Assembly (NCBI GenBank): GCA_027295435.1
Contig: JAPUKX010000167.1
Location: 1-12,026, forward strand
DNA from: Planctomycetota bacterium
GTDB taxonomy: Bacteria; Planctomycetota; Phycisphaerae; Phycisphaerales; SM1A02
DNA length: 12,026 nucleotides
Direction of reading: 5' to 3'
The number at the start of each line of letters is the position of its first letter. Position 1 is the stretch's first letter. Below, in pieces: positions 6,344-12,026 of this stretch. The notes under the pieces are model-generated. The model was not told where the DNA came from, searched no databases, and was given only the letters and a program-made list of their open reading frames with translations. The position numbers and the translations under genes are program-made.

Positions 6344-6399
6344 CAGGGATCAGGAGTCAGGAATCAGGGGTCAGGGGTTAGGGGTTAGGGGTTAGGGGG
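6343..6399. repeat. Heptamer tandem array (TYAGGGG) with G-quadruplex motif
   Basis: Eight consecutive 7-bp units occupy 6343-6398. In order they are TCAGGGA, TCAGGAG, TCAGGAA, two of TCAGGGG and three of TTAGGGG, followed by one more G. The array grades from degenerate to perfect. From 6367 on the plus strand there are five G-runs of four or five, each separated by three bases (TCA or TTA), which meets the canonical G-quadruplex pattern. The array spans the stop codon of the 127-aa gene (TAA, 6387-6385) and the whole leader of the YpsA-like gene. The G-rich strand is the template strand for both genes. Confidence 0.9.
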
Positions 6400-6768
6400 C
6401 GCGGGTGAGGAATCGGCTTGTGGGCTCAGCTCGCGCCCGGTGTTGGGGTCGAGCAGCTTCCAATGAAACGCCTTGATGAGCCTGGCGAGCACCAACCAGC
6501 CGATCTCCTCCTCCGTGACCGTCACCAGCATCTGGGTGATGGGATTCTGGTTGGGGGTCAGTTCGATCTGAATGCCCGGCCCGTGCAGCACGTCGTCGGC
6601 GCCGTTGTGTTCCGGGGAGGTGTTGCAGTCAGCCAGATTGCGCAGGATTTCGCGGCGAGGGCCGATGGGCGCCAGCCCGCTTCCCTCGGCCGGCTCCTCA
6701 CGGGAGAGGATGACGAACTGTCGGGGGGCATCGGTCTGGTCGGTGATGGATTCGGCTCCAGCCATCAC
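6385..6768 (-). CDS. Hypothetical protein, 127 aa
   Basis: A small soluble protein that I do not assign to a named domain. The N-terminal 15 residues look disordered, followed by RQFVILSREEP (16-26) and a central segment ending DDVLHGPGIQIELTPNQNPITQMLVTVTEEEIGWLVL (58-94). The fold looks mixed alpha/beta, with a conserved-looking GPG turn and an aromatic helix WLVLARLIKAFHWKLLD (91-107). The tail PQADSSPAPPNP is low-complexity, and its last codons lie in the heptamer array. The start is a GTG-ATG pair. The GTG (6768) has GAGG at 6780-6777 with 8-bp spacing, so I chose it; ATG 6765 shortens the protein by one residue. The receiver gene ends 31 bp upstream, which suggests co-transcription, and the YpsA-like gene begins 41 bp downstream. 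A role next to the receiver protein is possible but unproven. Confidence 0.7.
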   Translation of the reverse strand: MMAGAESITDQTDAPRQFVILSREEPAEGSGLAPIGPRREILRNLADCNTSPEHNGADDVLHGPGIQIELTPNQNPITQMLVTVTEEEIGWLVLARLIKAFHWKLLDPNTGRELSPQADSSPAPPNP

Positions 6769-6776
6769 GGCGCTCG

Positions 6777-6780
6777 CCTC
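6777..6780 (-). promoter_or_regulatory. Shine-Dalgarno GAGG deciding the GTG start of the 127-aa gene
   Basis: GAGG on the minus strand lies 8 bp before GTG 6768 and 11 bp before the adjacent ATG 6765. The spacing favours the GTG. It is one of few recognisable Shine-Dalgarno sites in this window. Confidence 0.45.
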
Positions 6781-6799
6781 GATGACTGGGGTGGTCGAG

Positions 6800-7225
6800 T
6801 CAAGGTTGAGCTTCCGGATCGTCTGCTTCGCGGCCTCCGTCTGCAGCCTCTTGGAGCAGTCGGACCAAGGTCTCCACCAGTCGCTGCAACGGCACCGGCT
6901 TGACGAGATACGCGTCCACGCCCATCGACTCTGCGTAGGCCAAATGGCGCTTGCCCTGGTTAGCGGTGATCATCACGATCACCGGCGGGTCGGGTTCCTG
7001 TTTGATCGTCTCGAGCACCAGGAATCCGGACCGCTTCGGAAGCATCATGTCCAACACGATGGCGTCGGGGGCACCGCTGCGACACGCGCTCACAGCGGTG
7101 TTGCCATCAACGACCATCGTGGTCGTCGCGCCCTCGGCCCGCATCGCCAGGTCGATGCTGCTGAGGATGTCCTCATCGTCGTCAACGATGAGGATCTTCT
7201 TGCCTTGAAGTCGTGCGGTCGGCAT
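6800..7225 (-). CDS. Stand-alone response regulator receiver domain protein
   Basis: A 141-aa CheY-like cytoplasmic phospho-acceptor. All receiver hallmarks are visible: the acidic pocket VDDDED (14-19), the phosphorylation Asp in IVLDMMLP (D59), the Thr of VMITAN (T88) and the Lys-Pro of YLVKP (K109). After the domain only a short helical, acidic tail remains, so there is no output domain. It would act by protein-protein contact or as a phosphorelay step. The frame stays open upstream to 7321, but that stretch is the palindromic element. ATG 7225 puts the usual short leader (MPTARLQGKKILIVDDD) before the first strand, so I chose it, although no Shine-Dalgarno is seen. No histidine kinase is in the window. 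The 127-aa gene follows after 31 bp. A large inverted repeat sits 52 bp upstream of the start. Confidence 0.93.
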   Translation of the reverse strand: MPTARLQGKKILIVDDDEDILSSIDLAMRAEGATTTMVVDGNTAVSACRSGAPDAIVLDMMLPKRSGFLVLETIKQEPDPPVIVMITANQGKRHLAYAESMGVDAYLVKPVPLQRLVETLVRLLQEAADGGREADDPEAQP

Positions 7226-7276
7226 AGTAGGCCATGATCGGTAAGGGAAACCGGCAAGAGTCCCGAAAGAACGGAA

Positions 7277-7365
7277 GTGTAGCGTCCGCGACGAGCCGCG
7301 ACGGTAAGGAAGCGGACGCACCGACGCCGGGGGCTTCCGCGCGCGGCTCGTTAGGATCGCTACAC
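7277..7365. repeat. Large nested inverted-repeat element upstream of the receiver gene
   Basis: GTGTAGCG (7277-7284) pairs with CGCTACAC (7358-7365), and ACGAGCCGCG (7291-7300) pairs with CGCGGCTCGT (7342-7351), giving an 89-bp cruciform-capable element. A competing internal stem is also perfect: GCGTCCGC (7282-7289) with GCGGACGC (7312-7319). The motif GAGCCGCGAC-GGTAAGG-AAGCGG resembles dispersed intergenic repeats I recall from planctomycete genomes. It fills the 183-bp spacer between the acyltransferase and receiver genes; nothing else is seen there. Confidence 0.75.
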
Positions 7366-7408
7366 GTTGGCTGCAACTGCTCTAAGTATCCCCGCTAGGA
7401 CCCGCTGG

Positions 7409-8455
7409 TCAACGTCGGGCCGTGAGATCCCGTTCTCGTGCGGCCTCGTTTGACCGCTGCACAATCAAATCAATATCCGTCTGGGTCAGCCAGGGCAGCG
7501 AGTGCAGCTTGGCGATCAATCGGCTGGGCACCGGCCGGCCGAGGCGTTCGTGCCGGGGGCGGCTCTTCCAGCGGCGGTGCACCCAGAGATACTGGTCCGG
7601 GGCGCTGCGGATCATCTGCTCCATGGCCCGGTTATACCGCGCGGTGATGTAGAAGAGCGGGTCGGGCTGATCGACCCAATCCTGGGGACTGATGACGTCC
7701 GCACACGTCAGCTCGTACTTGAACCGCCCGTCCAGCCGCCGAGCGAAGCCCGCAACGATCGGCACGCGGTACCGCATGGCCAGCAGGCCGATCGACTTAT
7801 AGCTGGAGGCGAGTCGCCCGAAGAACGGCACAAAAAGGCCCTGGTCACCGGCATTCTGATCGGCGATAAATGCCACCCGCCCCCCCGACTCCAGAACACC
7901 CTGCAGAATCGGAGTGGCACCCCACTTGGTGATGATGCGCATGCCCCGTGCCTCGCGGATGTCCATGACCCAACGGTTCAGCAGCGGGTTGTCCAAGGGT
8001 CTGGCCAGGGCATACAGCGGATAGCCGATCACCGCCAGCGTGTACCCGAGCAACTCCCAGTTGCCGAAGTGCCCGGTAAGGAAGATCAGCGGTTCCCCGC
8101 GGACCAGTCGATCCATCACGCCTCTGAGGGGGCCGATGCGCACGTAGCTCGGCCAGGACGAAACCGTGATGCGGCGAGGCATGATCACTGCATCGACCAT
8201 GAACAGTTGAAACATGTGGCGCAGCGAGCGCTCGGCCACCTCCGCGACGCGTTCGGCCGACCAGGTGGGAAAGCTCAGGGCGATGTTGCGCTTGGCGCGC
8301 TGCTGATGCCTGAGGCTGAAGCGGTAGAACAGCGAGCCGACGTCTGCGGCGGTCTGAAGGTTCTGCTCGACGCTGAAGCAGTGCATGAACCCGGCAACTG
8401 CCCGCAGCGCCAAGTACTGGCTCCATACGACGATCGCTGGTTGGTTCCTGGCCAC
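7409..8455 (-). CDS. Lysophospholipid / lipid A acyltransferase, LpxL/HtrB family
   Basis: A 348-aa membrane-associated acyltransferase. In characterised LpxL/HtrB enzymes this fold moves an acyl chain from acyl-ACP onto a lipid A precursor at the inner face of the cytoplasmic membrane. An N-terminal hydrophobic stretch (about 7-27) precedes the catalytic HX4E motif HFGNWE (H129, E134) in IFLTGHFGNWE. The family motif ADQNAGDQGLFVPFFG is at 198-213 and QYLWVHRRWKSRP at 288-300. The protein is some 40 residues longer than E. coli LpxL, mostly at the C-terminus. The start is GTG 8455, because TAG lies in frame 18 bp upstream and the first ATG (residue 24) would remove the membrane segment. The true acceptor in this organism is unknown. 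The flanking genes do not belong to lipid A synthesis, and spacers of about 180 bp on both sides suggest its own transcript. Confidence 0.9.
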   Translation of the reverse strand: MARNQPAIVVWSQYLALRAVAGFMHCFSVEQNLQTAADVGSLFYRFSLRHQQRAKRNIALSFPTWSAERVAEVAERSLRHMFQLFMVDAVIMPRRITVSSWPSYVRIGPLRGVMDRLVRGEPLIFLTGHFGNWELLGYTLAVIGYPLYALARPLDNPLLNRWVMDIREARGMRIITKWGATPILQGVLESGGRVAFIADQNAGDQGLFVPFFGRLASSYKSIGLLAMRYRVPIVAGFARRLDGRFKYELTCADVISPQDWVDQPDPLFYITARYNRAMEQMIRSAPDQYLWVHRRWKSRPRHERLGRPVPSRLIAKLHSLPWLTQTDIDLIVQRSNEAARERDLTARR

Positions 8456-8497
8456 AGTCGCTGCTTCGCTCTATCGAGTCTAGCGATTCGGATCTCT

Positions 8498-8521
8498 CGC
8501 GGCGGGGCAGGCCCGCCCGCG
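8498..8521. repeat. GC-rich hairpin upstream of the acyltransferase gene
   Basis: GGCGGG (8501-8506), GCAGG, CCCGCC (8512-8517) forms a perfect 6-bp stem. With one bulged base it extends outward through CGC/GCG flanks. It lies about 45 bp before the GTG of the acyltransferase and abuts repeat copy C. It may be part of the same composite element or a 5'-leader structure. Confidence 0.5.
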
Positions 8522-8557
8522 AAACAACGATCATAGCCCCGCATGAATATGCGGGGG
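8515..8557 (-). repeat. Palindromic repeat copy C with extended tail
   Basis: CCCCGCAT (8537-8544), GAAT, ATGCGGGG (8549-8556) is a perfect 8-bp stem. Read on the minus strand the tail is CTATGATCGTTGTTTCGC. The 43-bp unit matches copy E at 39 of 43 positions. It forms a tail-out inverted pair with copy D in the spacer between the coiled-coil and acyltransferase genes. Confidence 0.8.
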
Positions 8558-8577
8558 AATTGCGCAACAATGCAAGC

Positions 8578-8606
8578 CCGCGGAGATGCATCCGCGGCTA
8601 TGAACG
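8578..8606 (+). repeat. Palindromic repeat copy D (CTATG-tail family)
   Basis: CCGCGGA (8578-8584), GATGCA, TCCGCGG (8591-8597) is a perfect 7-bp stem followed by the tail CTATGAACG (8598-8606). That tail is the inverted match (8 of 9) of CGATCATAG next to copy C. It lies 31 bp past the stop of the coiled-coil gene. Confidence 0.65.
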
Positions 8607-8637
8607 TATCGCAGTGCGCTTGCGCTGTGAGCTGACC

Positions 8638-10020
8638 TTACCGCTCGGTGTGCCCGATGAGGATGAAGAAGCGGTTCGAGTTGAGCACGGGAATCTGGGC
8701 TTCGCGGGCCTGGGTGAACAGCTCCTGGTACTGTTCATGCGCGCGGCGCTTGCGAACCCAATCGTCGATCTGGAACTGTGAGGCGTTCGCGGCCAGCGGC
8801 GGAGGCAGTGGCGGCGCGACACCCATCACCAGGAAGTCCAGATCGCCCGGAAGCTGCTCGCCGGTCACCACGGACCCGCCCCAGTCGATGATGAGGCTTC
8901 GCAGATACTCCGCATCGCCTTCAGACGGCCTGCCGTCACCGTCAACGTCGAACTTGCCGTGCACGAGGAATCGAAAGACGTAATTGGGGTCGTAGACGGC
9001 GTTGGCGATCACATCGTTGCGGACCACCGGCCGCCCGGGGACGGACCGCGTGATCTTACAGGTTGAGGTGGTGTCGGCGACTCTGATCACCTGCAGGCTC
9101 GCCTTGCCGCGCGGCAGGTCGCCGGTGTTCGGATTCACCCTGATCGCCGAGTCGCGGTCATACACCTCAAACGTCATGCCCAGGACCATTCGGTGTTTCC
9201 TGCCGCGGTCGATAAAGACCTGGTCGCTTGATCCGGCGGCGTCGATGATGTGACCGTCCACGAGCATGGCGGGGTTCTTCGCCCGCAGGCGGGACTTACT
9301 CAAGATCGCCTGCAACTCGTCCACACGTCCCTTCAGCGACGCGACCTGCTGGTACAACGTATCCTTCTCGTTCTCAAGGCCGGCGATCTGACCTTCGAAC
9401 TCGTCACGCATTCGGTCGATCGCGCCGAAGTAATCGTTCTTCACCTCGTCAACCTCGAGGCGATACTCCTCGGCCGCCTCGCCATACTTGGCGATCCCGC
9501 TGCGCACCGCGTCGAGCTCCTCCAGGTGATCTTGTTTCACCTGGTCCGCGCGGGCGCGAAGCTCCGATATTTCGTTCCCCCGGTCGGTGAGCTTGGTGGT
9601 GAGGCTGTCCAGATCGTTTTTTGTGTTCCTGAGATTCTGTGCGCGCGTCTGCAGGACGTTCCTGACGCTCTCGCCTTCCTGTGGCACGCCGAAACGCACA
9701 AGCTCACTTTGCAGTGCAGCGAACGTGTTGCCGGGATTGCCGGAGACGTACCCCATCAGCTCCTGATACTCGCGCTGCAGTTGTTGCACGACTGAGGGCC
9801 CGTGCTCGGCTTTGGCTACCAGCGCCTTGATCTGGTCACGGTTCTGCTGTTCGCGCGTGACGAATTTCGCAAGGGCGGCTTGTGCTTCCACATTGGATTG
9901 TGCGGCCTTGGTCTGGCCGGTGTAGAACACGATCGACAGTATCAGCAGAAAAACGGCGCAGAGCACGAACACGACCAGTGATACCACGACGCCGGTCCCA
10001 GCGGTTGAACGTGCGGCCAT
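8638..10020 (-). CDS. Membrane-anchored coiled-coil protein with possible BRCT-like C-terminus
   Basis: A 460-aa protein that I cannot name. One membrane segment (about 11-33) leads into a charged, heptad-rich region predicted to be coiled coil (about 40-245). The short N-terminus suggests an N-in anchor with the rest outside the cytoplasm, but the reverse is possible. Residues about 252-345 look beta-rich (DGHIIDAAGSSDQVFIDRG, GMTFEVYD, then PVVRNDVIANAVYD), recalling FlgT-C-type barrels. The last 110 residues (349-456) show a BRCT-like order: FLVHGKF, LRSLIIDWGGSVV, DLDFLVMG, and a final IPVLNSNRFFILIG. Within them DVDGDGRPSEGD (358-369) fits an EF-hand-like calcium loop. The start is secure: GGGAGG stands 9 bp before ATG 10020. 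The M3 peptidase lies upstream and the acyltransferase downstream, with no functional hint. Domain calls beyond the TM and coiled coil are inference. Confidence 0.85.
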   Translation of the reverse strand: MAARSTAGTGVVVSLVVFVLCAVFLLILSIVFYTGQTKAAQSNVEAQAALAKFVTREQQNRDQIKALVAKAEHGPSVVQQLQREYQELMGYVSGNPGNTFAALQSELVRFGVPQEGESVRNVLQTRAQNLRNTKNDLDSLTTKLTDRGNEISELRARADQVKQDHLEELDAVRSGIAKYGEAAEEYRLEVDEVKNDYFGAIDRMRDEFEGQIAGLENEKDTLYQQVASLKGRVDELQAILSKSRLRAKNPAMLVDGHIIDAAGSSDQVFIDRGRKHRMVLGMTFEVYDRDSAIRVNPNTGDLPRGKASLQVIRVADTTSTCKITRSVPGRPVVRNDVIANAVYDPNYVFRFLVHGKFDVDGDGRPSEGDAEYLRSLIIDWGGSVVTGEQLPGDLDFLVMGVAPPLPPPLAANASQFQIDDWVRKRRAHEQYQELFTQAREAQIPVLNSNRFFILIGHTER

Positions 10021-10026
10021 CGGTCT

Positions 10027-10266
10027 CTACCTCCCAATCGGGTCGAATTTACCTTCGCCTCGGCCGGCTATCGGACCGGCCGGGACCACCAATAGAAGCC
10101 GAGAATCGGCAAGGCCAGTCAGTCTCCTGCCGTACGCCCGCCCGGTCAAGCCCCACCACAGCGCGGCGGCCGCCGACGGAATCTCGCCCCGGCAGGCTTT
10201 ACGCACGAAGATCGGCCACGGTTGCCGGGCGCGTGGCGTAGTGGGTGCATCGGCGGGCTGATTCAT
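10027..10266 (-). CDS. Doubtful 79-aa ORF upstream of the coiled-coil gene
   Basis: An open frame from ATG 10266 to TAG 10029-10027. It has a basic, Trp-containing middle (CRGEIPSAAAALWWGLTGRAYG) and a hydrophobic patch (SRLLLVVPAGPIAG), and matches nothing I recognise. Its stop overlaps the Shine-Dalgarno of the coiled-coil gene (GGGAGGTAG, 6 bp before that ATG), an arrangement common in translationally coupled pairs. Against it are the lack of a Shine-Dalgarno of its own, a mixed third-base pattern, and the ease with which such frames arise in GC-rich DNA. If it is not a gene, 10021-10408 is a 388-bp spacer holding repeat copy E and little else that I can see. Confidence 0.28.
   Translation of the reverse strand: MNQPADAPTTPRARQPWPIFVRKACRGEIPSAAAALWWGLTGRAYGRRLTGLADSRLLLVVPAGPIAGRGEGKFDPIGR
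10030..10035 (-). promoter_or_regulatory. Strong Shine-Dalgarno of the coiled-coil gene
   Basis: GGGAGG on the minus strand lies 9 bp before ATG 10020. It is the best ribosome-binding site in the window and fixes that start. Confidence 0.75.
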
Positions 10267-10279
10267 TCGCGCTGTCGGG

Positions 10280-10322
10280 CCCCCGCATACTCATGCGGGG
10301 CGATGATCGCTGTTTCGCAGGC
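10280..10322 (+). repeat. Palindromic repeat copy E with extended tail
   Basis: CCCCGCAT (10281-10288), ACTC, ATGCGGGG (10293-10300) is a perfect 8-bp stem. The tail is CGATGATCGCTGTTTCGC, continuing to GGC at 10322. It is the inverted partner of copy C (39 of 43 positions) about 1.7 kb away, and stands alone in the spacer after the M3 peptidase gene. Confidence 0.8.
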
Positions 10323-10408
10323 TTTGGCGCCGGGCGGCCCTCGGCGGTAACGAACGAATCAGGATCAGACCACGTGTTGGGCCGCTCGGGGGGAGTGTTC
10401 GATCCGCC

Positions 10409-12026
10409 TCACCGGCTCAACCCCAGGTGCTCCAGATACGCGTCCATCCGGGGCTCCCGGCCGAGGTACTCCCTCACCAGGTCCAGACCGTCCATGGCCC
10501 CACCGCGGGCGAGGATCGTTCTGCGGTAGTACAGCCCCGCTTCGGGGTCGAGCAGGCCCAGTTCCTTGAACCGCCCAAACATGTCGCAGGCATACACCAG
10601 CGACCACTGATAGCCGTAGTAGCCCGCCTGATACCCGGTCAGATGGCCGAACGCAGCTTGGAAGTACGTCTGGGGAACTTCCTCGTACAGCTCGACCTCG
10701 CTGAAGAGCTCAGCCTGAATCTTGGTGGTATCCACCTCGCCGTCGGGATCGGTGTGATAGGCCAGATCCACCAGGCCGTAGTAGAACTGATGCTCGGCGA
10801 GCATTCCCGAGCCCAGGTGGCGGGCCTTGATCATGCCGTCAAGAAGGTCCTGCGGAAACGGCTCGCCGGTCTCATAGTGACGGGCGAACGTTTTTAGCAC
10901 GTCGGCATCCCACACCCAGTTCTCGAACATCTGCGACGGCGCTTCCACGAAGTCCCGCTCCACGCCGGTTCCGGCAAATCGAAAGTAGCGGGATTCGCTG
11001 AGGATTGTGTGCAGGCAGTGGCCGAACTCATGGAAGAATGTCTCGACCTCGTCATGGGTGAGTAGCGACGGCCGCTGCGGGGTCGGCTCACTGAAGTTGC
11101 AGACCAGCGCCGCCACCGGCTTGGTGACCGTACCGTCGGACCAGACCTTGTGCTGAGCCAAGCCCCATTGCGCAGCGTGGCCGTACTTGTTCTCCCGGGG
11201 ATGCAGATCGACATAGAACTCACCCAACATCTCGCCGGTGACCTTGTCCCACACCTCGAACAGGCGGACGTTCTCATGCCAGATCGCCCGGCCCTCGGAC
11301 ACGGCATGCTCCGTCACCTCGCGGTACTCAAGCCCGTATAGGGACTGGGTGATCGAAAACAGCCCGTCAATGACCCGGTCAAGCGGCAGGTACTCGCGCA
11401 CCTTCTCCGGATCTACCGCGTACTTGGTCTTCTTGAGATAGTTCAAGTAGAAAGAGCTGTCCCAGGGAGAGAGCGTTGCGTTGGGATCGCCGGTGTGCTC
11501 GCGCTTGGCGGCGGTCAGTTGGGCAGCGTCCAGGAGCGCCTTTTCTCGCACCAACGGCCGCAGCCTGTCATAGAACGCTCGGACAGCGTCGGCATTCTTG
11601 GCCATTTTGACCTCGATCTCGAAGTCGGCCGGATGGGCATACGCCAACAGTTGGGCCGCTTCGGCGCGGAGCTTGAGGATGTGCTCCAACACGCCGACGT
11701 TTCTCCGCCCGCCCCGGCGCTTATACGACAGCCAGACCTTCTTGCGGGTGGTCTCGTTGTCGCAATAGTCCAGGATCGGCAGGAACTGGGGATAGGACAT
11801 TCCGACGAGGTAGATGTCTCCCGATTGCTTGAGGCTGGGGTTATCGAAGAACTCTTCGGGCAGGCCGCTGAGCTCCCCGCGGGTCAGGGGCACAACCGTC
11901 TCCTCCGCACGGATGTTCTTCTCGAACTCGATGCTGAGCCGCGTGATGTCCTTCTCGACCTCGGTGAGCTTGTGGCGGTCTTGCACCGACAGGTTCATTC
12001 CCGCCCGGCGGAAGTCGCGCATCGTG
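10409..12026 (-). CDS. M3-family metallopeptidase (thimet oligopeptidase / oligopeptidase A type), N-terminus off-window
   Basis: A zinc endopeptidase that cleaves short peptides, usually in the cytoplasm. About 539 codons are visible, and full-length relatives have roughly 650-700 residues, so about 130 N-terminal residues lie beyond the right edge. The frame is open to the last base and the Met at 12022 is internal (MRDFRRAGMNLS is a conserved internal region). Counting from that Met, the zinc site HEFGH is at 331-335. The third ligand is E360 in RDFVEAPSQMFENW, 25 residues after the second His as in thimet oligopeptidase. The substrate-binding loop FGHLTGYQAGYYGYQWS is at 458-473 with its tyrosines intact. 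The enzyme should be active. Together with the peptide ABC ATPase it hints at peptide use, but the two genes are 7 kb apart and not co-transcribed. Confidence 0.94.
   Translation of the reverse strand, partial: TMRDFRRAGMNLSVQDRHKLTEVEKDITRLSIEFEKNIRAEETVVPLTRGELSGLPEEFFDNPSLKQSGDIYLVGMSYPQFLPILDYCDNETTRKKVWLSYKRRGGRRNVGVLEHILKLRAEAAQLLAYAHPADFEIEVKMAKNADAVRAFYDRLRPLVREKALLDAAQLTAAKREHTGDPNATLSPWDSSFYLNYLKKTKYAVDPEKVREYLPLDRVIDGLFSITQSLYGLEYREVTEHAVSEGRAIWHENVRLFEVWDKVTGEMLGEFYVDLHPRENKYGHAAQWGLAQHKVWSDGTVTKPVAALVCNFSEPTPQRPSLLTHDEVETFFHEFGHCLHTILSESRYFRFAGTGVERDFVEAPSQMFENWVWDADVLKTFARHYETGEPFPQDLLDGMIKARHLGSGMLAEHQFYYGLVDLAYHTDPDGEVDTTKIQAELFSEVELYEEVPQTYFQAAFGHLTGYQAGYYGYQWSLVYACDMFGRFKELGLLDPEAGLYYRRTILARGGAMDGLDLVREYLGREPRMDAYLEHLGLSR

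Noticed and set aside
6343..6399. Assembly artefact or true telomere
   Set aside because: The array is internal, short and flanked by intact genes. Degenerate unit sequence argues against a sequencing artefact, and a bacterial TTAGGGG array of eight units is not a chromosome end.
7226..7321. 32-residue N-terminal extension of the receiver protein
   Set aside because: It translates the palindromic element. Receiver domains start just after MPTARLQGKK.
7502..8536. 344-aa open frame on the plus strand
   Set aside because: It is antisense to the acyltransferase, whose catalytic motifs are intact. The product is low in hydrophobic structure and rich in Gln, His and Arg.

Overview
The window is a GC-rich chromosomal segment from what looks like a planctomycete, most likely of the Phycisphaerae type. 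This rests on three things: a two-TM zinc-ribbon protein of the CxxCWYDMSGTPG style, several small conserved-looking proteins without named domains, and many intergenic palindromic repeats. The assignment is inference from remembered family distributions, not a search. I see no rRNA, tRNA, CRISPR array, transposase or prophage gene.

Layout. At the left edge a minus-strand membrane zinc-ribbon gene (cut by the window) diverges from a plus-strand GspE/PilB-type secretion or pilus ATPase (428-2158). An OppD/DppD-type peptide ABC ATPase without visible partners (2384-3484) follows. From 3605 to the right end every gene is on the minus strand. In transcription order, right to left, these are: an M3 thimet-type oligopeptidase (N-terminus off-window), a doubtful 79-aa ORF, a membrane-anchored coiled-coil protein with a possible BRCT-like C-terminus, an LpxL/HtrB-type acyltransferase, a stand-alone receiver-domain protein, a 127-aa unknown, a circularly permuted YpsA (SLOG, 'putative molybdenum carrier') protein, a 129-aa beta-rich unknown, and a Na/Pi-cotransporter family protein fused to a PhoU-like domain.

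How they work together. The genes do not form one evident pathway. Housekeeping envelope and peptide functions (peptide import, oligopeptide hydrolysis, lipid acylation, phosphate transport) sit side by side. The minus-strand block is broken by 80-180 bp spacers rich in inverted repeats, so several transcription units are likely.

Non-coding structure is the most distinctive aspect. Five copies of a palindrome family with a CTATG- or CGATG-type 3' tail occur at three loci, with stem sequences that change while pairing is kept. Two other inverted-repeat elements precede the receiver gene and the 129-aa gene. An eight-unit heptamer array (consensus TYAGGGG) with a canonical G-quadruplex pattern lies between the 127-aa gene and the YpsA-like gene, and supplies the stop codon of the first and the leader of the second.

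I found no convincing new multi-gene system. The best leads are the repeat family, the heptamer/G-quadruplex junction and the coiled-coil/BRCT-like protein.
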